Part shown: one piece after another, positions 1-7,716 of the stretch | Layout of the letters: every line of letters begins with the position of its first letter | How positions within the stretch are numbered: the first letter of the stretch is position 1 | DNA from: Anthropogastromicrobium aceti | GTDB lineage: Bacteria > Bacillota > Clostridia > Lachnospirales > Lachnospiraceae | Strand: one strand, 5' to 3' | DNA length: 20,863 bases | NCBI RefSeq assembly: GCF_025567095.1 | Contig: NZ_JAOQJH010000045.1 | Made by a program: the position numbers and the translations under genes | The notes under the pieces: model-generated | What the model was told of the DNA's origin: nothing | Seen by the model: only the letters and a program-made list of their open reading frames with translations | The model's database searches: none

Positions 1-106
1 GCCTGACTGCTTTCGCAATCTGGCTTTTTAAGAAATCTTCAGGGTTGGTTATACTGTTCAATTATCAAGGTTCTTTGTGTTTTGTATTGTCTGTCTCAGC
101 GACAAC
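1..106 (-). other. 5' leader of an rRNA operon (16S lies beyond the left edge)
   Basis: Read on the minus strand, this stretch follows a consensus promoter and resembles clostridial pre-16S leaders, with an AAAGAACCTTGATAATTGAA-type segment and a GCGAAAGC-containing segment near the edge. It contains no ORF. The gyrA-tRNA-rRNA order also fits many Firmicutes, where an rRNA operon follows gyrA. The mature 16S sequence is not inside the window, so the call rests on leader similarity from memory and on context. Confidence 0.65.
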
Positions 107-112
107 TTCTAT

Positions 113-141
113 ATACTAGCACACTTTCAAGCGTTTGTCAA
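113..141 (-). promoter_or_regulatory. Strong sigma-A promoter of the rRNA operon
   Basis: On the minus strand there is a perfect -35 TTGACA (136-141) and a -10 TAGTAT (113-118), separated by exactly 17 bp. Transcription would start near position 106 and run off the left edge. Upstream, about 142-180, lie several A-tracts on the minus strand at roughly helical intervals, as in UP elements of rRNA promoters. Confidence 0.8.
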
Positions 142-159
142 CAACTTTTTTAACTTTTT

Positions 160-186
160 TTTCAAATCTTTTTTCGAGATTTGAAA
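160..186. repeat. Inverted repeat in the A-tract region upstream of the rRNA promoter
   Basis: TTTCAAATCT (160-169) and AGATTTGAAA (177-186) form a perfect 10-bp inverted repeat with a 7-base loop. Neither strand has a T-tract after the stem, so it is not a typical terminator. It overlaps the A-rich segment expected to act as the UP element, so it may be a protein-binding site or simply part of the AT-rich upstream DNA. Confidence 0.45.
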
Positions 187-191
187 GTAAA

Positions 192-234
192 GAAAAAAGA
201 AAACCTTTGCGCTGCCTTACGGCAAACCCAAAGG
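192..234 (-). terminator. Intrinsic terminator of the tRNA-Ser transcript
   Basis: On the minus strand, CCTTTG (229-234) pairs with CAAAGG (204-209), and inside it TGCC (221-224) pairs with GGCA (213-216) around a GTAA loop, with an internal loop between. A run TTTTCTTTTTT follows. It lies downstream of tRNA-Ser and upstream of the rRNA promoter, so it would separate the two units. Confidence 0.6.
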
Positions 235-310
235 GTGACACAATACATATGGGACTGTAAGTAAATCTAATAACCTTTTGTTATGATACTACACTTTCCT
301 AAAATAGAAA

Positions 311-398
311 CGGAGAAAGAGGGATTTGAACCCTCGCACCGCGCAAACGGTCTACACCCTTAGCAGGGGCGCCTCTTCAGCCACTTGAGTATTTCTCC
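311..398 (-). tRNA. tRNA-Ser(GCU)
   Basis: The 88-base minus-strand sequence folds as a class II tRNA. The 7-bp acceptor is GGAGAAA with TTTCTCC, the anticodon loop is CTGCTAA with anticodon GCT (plus positions 362-364), there is a long variable arm as in serine tRNAs, and the T-arm is GAGGG-TTCAAAT-CCCTC. The discriminator is G at 311 and CCA is not encoded, so it must be added after transcription. It would read AGC and AGU codons. It has its own consensus promoter (438-466) and lies between gyrA and an rRNA operon. Confidence 0.95.
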
Positions 399-437
399 AC
401 AACTATAACTTATATGAATTGCTTAAACGCATAAATG

Positions 438-466
438 ATTATAACCCATGTTTCACTTAATGTCAA
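438..466 (-). promoter_or_regulatory. Consensus sigma-A promoter of tRNA-Ser
   Basis: The minus strand carries a perfect -35 TTGACA (461-466) and a perfect -10 TATAAT (438-443) with a 17-bp spacer. The start would fall about 30-35 bases upstream of the tRNA 5' end at 398. It sits directly after the gyrA terminator, so the tRNA is transcribed independently of the gyrase genes. Confidence 0.9.
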
Positions 467-487
467 TACCTATTTTCATTTTTTTTC

Positions 488-512
488 AAAAAAGGGACGC
501 CGAAGCGTCCCT
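488..512 (-). terminator. Intrinsic terminator after gyrA
   Basis: On the minus strand AGGGACGC (505-512) and GCGTCCCT (493-500) form a GC-rich stem capped by a TTCG tetraloop and followed by a T-run. It begins about 18 bases after the gyrA stop and would end the dnaA-gyrA directional gene run. Confidence 0.93.
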
Positions 513-530
513 CACAACATTATTATCAGA

Positions 531-3026
531 TTACACTTCTTTAGAACCTACAGTCTCCTCAGAAGCCTCAGCAAATTCTTCTTCCTTAGATTCTTCAATA
601 AGTTCAATGCTTGATACCTTAACGTTTTCCTGATCTACCTGCATTAGCTTAACACCGCTGGTATCTCTTCCTAAAACAGGAATAGTATCTGTCTTCATAC
701 GAATCACAGTACCTTCCGTTGTTATTAACATCAGCTCATAGCCCTCTTTATATACCTTTACGCCAGCCAGATTACCGGTCTTTGCATTGACGCGATAGCA
801 GCGAATACCCTTACCGCCTCGATTCTGGTCTTTAAATTCACTCATAGCAGTCTTCTTGCCCATACCCATTTCGGATACAAAAAGAAGCTCACCATTCTCC
901 TCTGCGACCTGCATGCCAATTACACTGTCTCCATCTGCCAGGTTCATACCCTTTACACCCATGGATACTCTTCCCGTTGCTCTGGCATCATTTTCATCAA
1001 AGCGAATACACTGACCCAGATGTGAAATCATGATGATATCACGCTTTCCATCTGTAACATGAACGTCAATCAGCTCATCACCCTCGCGCAGACTAATTGC
1101 CGCCAATCCTACCTTACGAATATTTCCATATTCCGACAGATTTGTTCTCTTAATCATGCCAAGCTTTGTTGCCATGGTCAGATAACCAGACTCATGTCCC
1201 TCATTTCTAAGAATCGAAGTTACCTTTTCACCTGCCTGCAGCTGCAGCAGATTAATAACAGCTGTTCCTCTTGCAGTACGACTTGCCTCAGGTATCTCAT
1301 AACCCTTAAGCTGGTACACTCTTCCGAGATTTGTAAAGAAAAGAACATAATCATGATTATTAATTGTAATCAGATCTGCAATATAGTCCTCATCTAAGAT
1401 ATTCATTCCCTTAATACCTTTGCCGCCTCGGTTCTGCGCCTTAAAGTGATCTGGGGACATTCTCTTAATGTAGCCAAGCTTTGTCATAGCAATAACAGCT
1501 GCCTCATTTGGAATTAAGTCCTCTGCATTAAATTCATCCTCTGCCAGCTCAATTGCCGTTTTACGGTCATCACCATATTTAGCCTTAATCGTAAGAAGTT
1601 CATCACGAATAACGCCAAGCAATACCTTCTCATCACCTAAAATACTCTGCAGGTAAGCAATTCGCTCCTCTAGCTCCTTATATTCATTTTCCAGACGATT
1701 TTGCTCCAATCCAGTCAATGCACGAAGACGCATATCTACAATTGCCTGAGACTGGGCATCTGAAAGACCAAACTCTTCAATCAATGATGCTTTTGCAGCT
1801 ACTACATTTGCAGAACCACGAATAATCTCAATCACACGATCTATATGATCCAGTGCAATTAACAGTCCCTCCAAGATATGAGCACGCTCCTGTGCTTTAC
1901 TTAAATCGTATCTGGTACGTCTTGTTACAACCTCCTCCTGATGCTGCAGATAATAATACAGCATATCATGGATATTAAGGATTCTTGGCTCGCCGCCGAC
2001 AAGCGCCAGCATGATAACACCAAATGTGTCCTGCAGCTGTGTATGCTTCATAAGCTGATTTAACACCACATTAGGATTTACATCACGGCGCAGTTCAATT
2101 GAAATTCGCATTCCTTCACGACTGGACTGATCGGCTAAATCAGTAATTCCATCCACACGCTTATCCTTTACAAGCTCTGCGATCTTCTCGATCAGCTTTG
2201 CTTTGTTGACACCATAAGGAAGCTCCGTTACTACAATTCGGTTCTTGCCATTTTGCATCGGCTCAATGTTTGTTACTGCACGGACAATAATCTTTCCCTT
2301 TCCAGTACGATATGCCTCTTCGATACCGCGTCGGCCAATAATTGTTGCACCTGTTGGGAAATCTGGTCCCTGAATAACACTCATCAGCTCCTCAATCTCT
2401 GTATCACGATTCTCGTCAATACGGTTGTTAATCATTTTAACAACTGCATCAATTGTCTCTTTGATGTTATGAGGCGGAATATTTGATGCCATTCCAACTG
2501 CGATACCAGTGGTACCGTTACACAAAAGATTTGGGAAACGGCAAGGAAGCACATCTGGCTCTTTCTCTGTCTCATCAAAGTTCGGACTGAAATTTACAGT
2601 GTCCTTATTGATGTCTGCAAGCATCTCCATTGCAATCTTAGACAGACGCGCCTCCGTATAACGCATGGCTGCTGCGCCATCTCCATCCACAGAACCAAAG
2701 TTTCCATGGCCATCAACAAGCGGATAATGGGTAGACCACTCCTGCGCCATATTGACTAGTGCTCCATATATTGAGCTGTCTCCGTGCGGATGATATTTAC
2801 CCATGGTATCGCCGACGATACGTGCGCATTTACGATGCGGCTTATCCGGACCGTTGTTTAACTCGATCATGGAGTATAAAACTCTTCTCTGTACTGGCTT
2901 TAAGCCGTCTCTAACATCAGGCAGCGCTCTCTGAGAGATAACACTCATAGCGTAGTCAATATATGACTGCTCCATCGTTTTCTTCAGATCGATCTCCTGC
3001 ACTTTATCAAATATGGTTTCGTCCAT
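531..3026 (-). CDS. gyrA: DNA gyrase subunit A
   Basis: GyrA is the breakage-reunion subunit of DNA gyrase, which introduces negative supercoils as an A2B2 complex. The 831-residue length is normal. Residues 1 to about 500 form the winged-helix and tower part, with the catalytic tyrosine at Y123 in MRYTEAR. The C-terminal beta-pinwheel carries the GyrA box QNRGGKG at 531-537 and a second identical QNRGGKG at 734-740. The tail is acidic (about 811-829), as in many GyrA proteins. The ATG has a GAGAGGG ribosome binding site. In the quinolone-determining region (HGDSSIYG), S84 matches E. coli S83, but the position of E. coli D87 is G88. From memory this may be usual in Lachnospiraceae, so it should not be read as resistance by itself. 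It lies 59 bases after gyrB and is the last gene before a strong terminator. ParC is the main alternative, but adjacency to gyrB and the GyrA boxes argue for GyrA. Confidence 0.98.
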   Translation of the reverse strand: MDETIFDKVQEIDLKKTMEQSYIDYAMSVISQRALPDVRDGLKPVQRRVLYSMIELNNGPDKPHRKCARIVGDTMGKYHPHGDSSIYGALVNMAQEWSTHYPLVDGHGNFGSVDGDGAAAMRYTEARLSKIAMEMLADINKDTVNFSPNFDETEKEPDVLPCRFPNLLCNGTTGIAVGMASNIPPHNIKETIDAVVKMINNRIDENRDTEIEELMSVIQGPDFPTGATIIGRRGIEEAYRTGKGKIIVRAVTNIEPMQNGKNRIVVTELPYGVNKAKLIEKIAELVKDKRVDGITDLADQSSREGMRISIELRRDVNPNVVLNQLMKHTQLQDTFGVIMLALVGGEPRILNIHDMLYYYLQHQEEVVTRRTRYDLSKAQERAHILEGLLIALDHIDRVIEIIRGSANVVAAKASLIEEFGLSDAQSQAIVDMRLRALTGLEQNRLENEYKELEERIAYLQSILGDEKVLLGVIRDELLTIKAKYGDDRKTAIELAEDEFNAEDLIPNEAAVIAMTKLGYIKRMSPDHFKAQNRGGKGIKGMNILDEDYIADLITINNHDYVLFFTNLGRVYQLKGYEIPEASRTARGTAVINLLQLQAGEKVTSILRNEGHESGYLTMATKLGMIKRTNLSEYGNIRKVGLAAISLREGDELIDVHVTDGKRDIIMISHLGQCIRFDENDARATGRVSMGVKGMNLADGDSVIGMQVAEENGELLFVSEMGMGKKTAMSEFKDQNRGGKGIRCYRVNAKTGNLAGVKVYKEGYELMLITTEGTVIRMKTDTIPVLGRDTSGVKLMQVDQENVKVSSIELIEESKEEEFAEASEETVGSKEV

Positions 3027-3085
3027 GTTTCCCTCTCATTCTTACTATGCATCCTTATATCCCGACAGACCAAATTGGTCTGTCA

Positions 3086-5002
3086 TCAGATATCAAGGTT
3101 CTTAACATACTTTGCGTTTTTCTCAATAAAGAGTCTTCTTGGCTCAACGCGGTCTCCCATCAAGGTGTTAAAGGTAACATCAATATCTGATGCGTATGAC
3201 TCGTCAAAGTTTACCTTCAAAAGAACACGATGCTTTGGATCCATTGTAGTCTCCCACAGCTGTTCCGCGTCCATCTCTCCAAGTCCCTTGTATCGCTGGA
3301 TCTTATTATTTTGGTCTCTTCCTACCTCATCAAGAATTGCTGCAAGCTCCTCATCTGAGTACGCATACCAGACCTTCTTGTTTTTCTCCAGCTTATATAA
3401 CGGCGGCTGTGCACGGTATACATAGCCCTGCTTGATTAACTCCGGCATAAAGCGATAGATAAATGTCAGAAGCAGTGTTGCGATATGAGCACCATCAACA
3501 TCGGCATCAGTCATGATAATGATTTTATGATAGCGAAGCTTTGTAATATCAAAATCTTCATGTATACCTGTTCCAAATGCTGTAATCATAGCCTTAATCT
3601 CTGCATTTTCATATACACGATCAAGTCGTGCCTTCTCAACATTTAAAATCTTTCCTCTAAGAGGTAAAATTGCCTGTGTTGCACGATCACGCGCTGTCTT
3701 TGCAGAACCACCAGCAGAATCTCCCTCTACAATGTAGATCTCGCATTTTTCTGGATTCTTATCAGTACAGTCTGCTAACTTGCCTGGAAGCGTCATTGAA
3801 TCAAGTGCTGTCTTTCTTCTTGTCAGATCACGTGCCTTTCTCGCTGCCGCACGTGCACGCTGTGCAAGAATTGCCTTGTCACAGATCATCTTCGCAACGC
3901 TTGGATTTTGTTCCAGAAAATATGTTAACTGTTCACTTACAATTGCAGATACAGCACCTCTGGCTTCATTGTTTCCAAGCTTTTGCTTTGTTTGACCTTC
4001 AAACTGCGGATCCTCAATCTTAATGCTGATTACAGCAGTCATACCCTCACGGATATCCTCCCCAGACAATGAATCCTCATTGTCCTTTAAAAGCTTATTT
4101 GCTCTGGCATATTTATTAAACAGATCTGTCAATGCCGCCTTAAAACCAGACAGATGGGTTCCTCCCTCTGGTGTGTTGATGTTATTGACAAAGCTGTAAA
4201 TATTTTCGTTGTAGTAATCGTTGTGCTGAATTGCTACCTCAACAGCAACGTTATTCTTTGTTCCTTCACAGTAAATAATCTGCGGATACAGTGGCTCCTT
4301 CGCACTATTTAAGTACTCAACAAACTCCTTAATGCCACCCTCATAGTGGAATGTCTCGCAAAGATTTGGCTCCTCACGCTCATCCGTCAGAATAATTTTC
4401 AATCCCTTTGTCAAAAACGCCATTTCACGAAGACGCTCTTTAAGCGTATCATAATTGTAGACTAAGGTATCAAAAATTTCACCGTCAGGCTTAAACGTAA
4501 CCTTTGTTCCATGCTTGTTTGGATCACAGGTATCCACTTCGGCAAGCTTGTTTACTACATGACCACGCTCATAGCGCTGCATATAAACCTTGCCCTCATG
4601 ATAAATTTCAACTTCAAGCCAAATGGAAAGTGCATTTACGACAGATGCTCCTACACCATGAAGACCTCCTGAAACTTTGTATCCTCCGCCGCCAAACTTT
4701 CCGCCTGCATGAAGAATTGTAAATACAACCTCAACCGCTGGAATGCCAGCCTTCGGATGGATTCCAATCGGAATTCCTCGTCCATTATCAACAACTGTAA
4801 TTGAATTGTCTTTATGAATGATCACATCGATCTTGGTGCAGACACCTGCCAGAGCTTCATCCACGGCATTGTCTACTATCTCATATACCAGATGGTGAAG
4901 CCCTCTCTCAGATGTGCTTCCGATATACATGCCCGGACGTTTTCTGACTGCCTCCAGCCCCTCCAGTATCTGAATCTGACCTGCTCCGTATTCGTCGCTC
5001 AT
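3086..5002 (-). CDS. gyrB: DNA gyrase subunit B
   Basis: GyrB is the ATPase subunit of gyrase. At 638 residues it is the short Gram-positive form, without the large insertion seen in E. coli. The GHKL ATPase domain shows EIVDNAVDEA (41-50) with the general-base glutamate and Mg-binding asparagine, DNGRGIP (72-78) and GGLHGVGAS (112-120). The transducer carries QTKQKLGN (337-344) with the ATP-contacting lysine. The TOPRIM domain has EGDSAGG (426-432) and the metal-binding DADVDG (499-504), and the C-terminal QRYKGLGEM starts at 569. The ATG at 5000-5002 follows a GAGGAGG site. Only 17 bases separate it from recF, so there is no room for the remB (yaaB)-type gene found between recF and gyrB in B. 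subtilis. Confidence 0.98.
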   Translation of the reverse strand: MSDEYGAGQIQILEGLEAVRKRPGMYIGSTSERGLHHLVYEIVDNAVDEALAGVCTKIDVIIHKDNSITVVDNGRGIPIGIHPKAGIPAVEVVFTILHAGGKFGGGGYKVSGGLHGVGASVVNALSIWLEVEIYHEGKVYMQRYERGHVVNKLAEVDTCDPNKHGTKVTFKPDGEIFDTLVYNYDTLKERLREMAFLTKGLKIILTDEREEPNLCETFHYEGGIKEFVEYLNSAKEPLYPQIIYCEGTKNNVAVEVAIQHNDYYNENIYSFVNNINTPEGGTHLSGFKAALTDLFNKYARANKLLKDNEDSLSGEDIREGMTAVISIKIEDPQFEGQTKQKLGNNEARGAVSAIVSEQLTYFLEQNPSVAKMICDKAILAQRARAAARKARDLTRRKTALDSMTLPGKLADCTDKNPEKCEIYIVEGDSAGGSAKTARDRATQAILPLRGKILNVEKARLDRVYENAEIKAMITAFGTGIHEDFDITKLRYHKIIIMTDADVDGAHIATLLLTFIYRFMPELIKQGYVYRAQPPLYKLEKNKKVWYAYSDEELAAILDEVGRDQNNKIQRYKGLGEMDAEQLWETTMDPKHRVLLKVNFDESYASDIDVTFNTLMGDRVEPRRLFIEKNAKYVKNLDI

Positions 5003-5019
5003 TGTGTCCTCCTCACTGA

Positions 5020-6147
5020 TTAAAAAATCGTTTCACTATTCAGGGAATTTACCCTAGTCACTACGCCCCGCTCCACATGATAAATCTGATCCATGTGAAA
5101 CCGGTGCCTTACAAACTCCTCTAGACCTGTACATGTAATAAAGGTCTGAATATCATGAATGCTGTCCAGCAAATAGTTTTGTCTGCTGCTGTCCAACTCG
5201 CTAAGTACATCGTCAAGCAAAAGAACCGGTGTATCATTTACCTTTCGCTTTACAATCTCAATCTCCGCAAGCTTTAATGCAAGCGCTGCACTTCTTTGCT
5301 GCCCCTGCGATCCAAATGTACGGATATCTGTCGTTTGTCCTGTTGCCATATTTTGTACACGAAATCGAATGTCATCACGATGTGGCCCCGTCAGTGTTGT
5401 CTTTTGCCGTATCTCCCTCTCTCGATTAAGAAAAAGAATCTCATCAAACCTATCAGCAGATACATTTGGCTCATACGAAACTGCCAGCTGTTCCCTACCG
5501 CCTGTCAGGGAATGATAAATCTGTGCGATTACTGGTGCAATCTCACCAACAAATGCTTCCCTAAGCTGTACAATTTTTTTTCCATGCTGAATTAGCTGTG
5601 CATCCCAGACATCGAGCATTGCCTGTGCATCCTTCGACAGATCTATCTCTTTTAACAGTGCATTTCGTTGTGTAAGACATTTATTGTAATGCGTCAAAAA
5701 ATGCAGATACACCTTGTCAAGCTGGCAAAGCTCCATGTCCAAAAAGCGTCTGCGCTCTCCAGGACCGTTTTTTATCACCTGAAGATCCTCTGGTGAAAAG
5801 AAAACGACATTTAAAAGGCCAATCAATTCACTTGAGCGGCGGATTGGCACGCCATTAATTGCAATTCCCTTTGTCTTTGATTTTTTTAAATGCATATCCA
5901 CCCGGTATGGAATGCCTTTTTTTTCAGCCTCAAGACGAAGGTGCGCATCCTCTTTTCCAAAGCGGATCATCTCTCGGTCATGACTGCCTCTGTATGATTT
6001 ATTTGTCATACAAAGATAAATGCCCTCAAGGATATTTGTCTTTCCCTGCGCGTTATCCCCATAAAAAATGTTGATGCCATGATGAAAAGATAATTCCTGT
6101 AAATCGTAATTTCGAAAATCTGACAGCGCAAGTGATTTTACAATCAT
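5020..6147 (-). CDS. recF: DNA repair and replication protein RecF
   Basis: RecF is an SMC-like ABC ATPase that helps load RecA at gaps and stalled forks together with RecO and RecR. The 375-residue product has the P-loop GDNAQGKTN (30-38), an ABC signature-like SQGQQRS (280-286) and a Walker B/D-loop segment LLLDDVLSELD (309-319), in the usual order. The coiled-coil arm is short, as expected for RecF rather than RecN or SbcC. Its ATG lies 4 bases after the S4-gene stop, with an AAGGA site inside the end of that gene, which suggests translational coupling. It sits in the classical dnaA-dnaN-S4-recF-gyrB order. Confidence 0.97.
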   Translation of the reverse strand: MIVKSLALSDFRNYDLQELSFHHGINIFYGDNAQGKTNILEGIYLCMTNKSYRGSHDREMIRFGKEDAHLRLEAEKKGIPYRVDMHLKKSKTKGIAINGVPIRRSSELIGLLNVVFFSPEDLQVIKNGPGERRRFLDMELCQLDKVYLHFLTHYNKCLTQRNALLKEIDLSKDAQAMLDVWDAQLIQHGKKIVQLREAFVGEIAPVIAQIYHSLTGGREQLAVSYEPNVSADRFDEILFLNREREIRQKTTLTGPHRDDIRFRVQNMATGQTTDIRTFGSQGQQRSAALALKLAEIEIVKRKVNDTPVLLLDDVLSELDSSRQNYLLDSIHDIQTFITCTGLEEFVRHRFHMDQIYHVERGVVTRVNSLNSETIF

Positions 6148-6151
6148 ATGA

Positions 6152-6364
6152 TTATTCCTTTACAATCTCAATTGTCTCTCCTGCAAAGCTTACCACATCC
6201 TTGTCATATAGCTTTTTGCCGCGCTGCAGCTCAACCTGACCATTCACCTTAACCTTTCCGTCAAGAATCACAATCTTTGCCTCCACACCGCTTCCAACAA
6301 GCTTTGCTGCCTTTAGTGCCTGACCAAGCTTAATGAAATCCTCTCTTAATACTATTTTTGCCAT
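6152..6364 (-). CDS. Small S4-domain RNA-binding protein (YaaA/RlbA type)
   Basis: This 70-residue protein is essentially one S4 RNA-binding fold: an N-terminal FIKLGQALKAAKLVGSG segment, then the strand-turn-strand VILDGKVKVNGQVELQRGKKLYDKD in pieces, ending in a short beta strand. Its place between dnaN and recF is where B. subtilis yaaA lies. That family is associated with the large ribosomal subunit, but its exact role is not shown by this sequence. The ATG at 6362-6364 is preceded by AAGGATG on the minus strand. It is almost certainly co-transcribed with recF. Confidence 0.93.
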   Translation of the reverse strand: MAKIVLREDFIKLGQALKAAKLVGSGVEAKIVILDGKVKVNGQVELQRGKKLYDKDVVSFAGETIEIVKE

Positions 6365-6410
6365 TTATTTATTCATCCTTTCATACTCATTATAATTTAT
6401 TTTATCGATT

Positions 6411-7517
6411 TTAATAAACGTTAAAGTTTACCGGAAGAATCAGATAAATATAAGTGCCTTCATCATTGCGAATAAAGCAAGGTGCCTTTGGATTAATCAT
6501 GTAGATGTTAATCATCTCATCATCAATTACTCGAAGCGCATCAATTAAAAATTTTGGATTAAATCCAATCAAGATATCCTTGCCGCGCTTATCAATTGCA
6601 AGTTCTTCCTTCATGGAACCATATGCAGAGTTTAACTTGACCTCCATGCTGTGATCAGTGATGCCAATAATAATTGGTTTCTTGTCACTATCCTTAATCA
6701 GCATTGTGGTACGGTCGATACATGAAAGCATCTCCTTTTTATTTACTGTCAGCTTAGTATCATAATCACTGTTTAACATCTGGTCAATACGGAAATATTC
6801 TCCCTCAATCAAACGTGACACAACAATAGTATCATCGAACTCAAACATAACATGATTCTCAGTAAAGTACAAGCGAACTTCGTCATCTGTTCCGCCACTA
6901 ATAATCTTGCTTACTTCGTTTAGTGTTTTTCCTGGAACAACAACTTTAATAGAATCATACGAATCCTTTAACACAATCTTGCGAATTGAAATACGATGAC
7001 CATCCAAAGATACAATGCGCAGGTTATTGCCATTAATTTCCAACAGTTCACCTGCCATCATCTTGTTATTCTCATTGTCTGAAATGGAAAATATCGTTTG
7101 GCGGATAATTTCCTTCAGAGTAAACTGAGACAGTGTAACACAGTTTAAGCGTTCCACCTCTGGAAGAAATGTAAACTCATCTGCATTCTTTCCAGGAATT
7201 GTAAAATTAATCTTCTCACACTGAATTTTCACAGAGTCAGTTCCATCGGTTTCAATGGAGATATCATTGTCTGGAAGACGACGAACAATCTCAGAAAAAA
7301 TCTTAGCATCAATTGCAATACGTCCATTGTCCTCAATGATGCCATGAATTTCTGTTTCAATCCCCAATTCCATATCATTTGCTGTCATAAGAATGCGTCC
7401 TTCTTTCGTCTGGATCAGAATGCACTCTAAGATCGGCATGGTTGTCTTATTTGAAACGGCTTTTGAAACAATTGAAACACCTTTTTGTAACTCTTCTCGT
7501 GGACAGATAATATGCAT
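6411..7517 (-). CDS. dnaN: DNA polymerase III beta subunit (sliding clamp)
   Basis: DnaN forms the dimeric ring that tethers replicative polymerase to DNA and recruits partner proteins. The 368-residue length and whole-sequence character fit three repeated clamp domains. The N-terminus MHIICPREELQKGVSIVSKA is typical, with the LECILIQT segment in domain 1, the DGHRIS segment in domain 2, and the ending YLILPVNFNVY, an extended form of the common LILP-type clamp terminus. The ATG at 7515-7517 has an AGGAGAG site. It follows dnaA with a 199-base spacer that holds DnaA boxes and the predicted unwinding element, so any promoter of its own would overlap origin DNA. I saw no clear -35/-10 pair there. 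Confidence 0.97.
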   Translation of the reverse strand: MHIICPREELQKGVSIVSKAVSNKTTMPILECILIQTKEGRILMTANDMELGIETEIHGIIEDNGRIAIDAKIFSEIVRRLPDNDISIETDGTDSVKIQCEKINFTIPGKNADEFTFLPEVERLNCVTLSQFTLKEIIRQTIFSISDNENNKMMAGELLEINGNNLRIVSLDGHRISIRKIVLKDSYDSIKVVVPGKTLNEVSKIISGGTDDEVRLYFTENHVMFEFDDTIVVSRLIEGEYFRIDQMLNSDYDTKLTVNKKEMLSCIDRTTMLIKDSDKKPIIIGITDHSMEVKLNSAYGSMKEELAIDKRGKDILIGFNPKFLIDALRVIDDEMINIYMINPKAPCFIRNDEGTYIYLILPVNFNVY

Positions 7518-7540
7518 GGTGGCACTCTCCTTTTTGCTGA

Positions 7541-7576
7541 TAGATAGATTTATAATATATATAGTAGTAGTAGTAG
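7541..7576 (-). other. DnaA-trio repeats and AT-rich DNA unwinding element
   Basis: On the plus strand five perfect TAG triplets occupy 7562-7576, giving CTA x5 on the dnaA sense strand. They are flanked on the dnaN side by an all-A/T stretch (about 7549-7562) and further AT-rich DNA to 7541, and on the dnaA side by a GGG cluster and two DnaA-box-like sites (7581-7589, 7590-7598). In B. subtilis the same order on the dnaA sense strand (boxes, short GC cluster, CTA-like triplets, AT-rich DNA) is the DnaA-trio, where DnaA loads on a single strand and opens the origin. That this is the melting site here is inference from that match. Confidence 0.8.
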
Positions 7577-7580
7577 GGGT

Positions 7581-7701
7581 TGGGGATATTGGGGATAACT
7601 CTAAAAAACCTAGGATTTATGCGGCTTACAGAAGAAAAATTTTGTGGATAACTTGGGGATAACTATGTGGATAACTGGGCAAGTTATCCACAATATCCCC
7701 A
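7581..7701. other. oriC: Origin part 2: DnaA-box cluster between dnaA and dnaN
   Basis: Canonical TTATCCACA boxes (either strand) are at 7643-7651, 7666-7674 and 7684-7692. TTATCCCCA variants are at 7590-7598 and 7654-7662, and ATATCCCCA variants at 7581-7589 and 7693-7701. A degenerate site lies near 7704-7712. Boxes 7643, 7654 and 7666 start 11 and 12 bp apart. Position and content correspond to the incC half of the B. subtilis origin, beside the DnaA-trio. Confidence 0.9.
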
Positions 7702-7716
7702 ATCGATCCCCAAAGC

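Noticed and set aside
3825..3840. CACGTG inside gyrB as a possible parS
   Set aside because: Only the central hexamer matches. The outer TGTT and AACA arms are missing.
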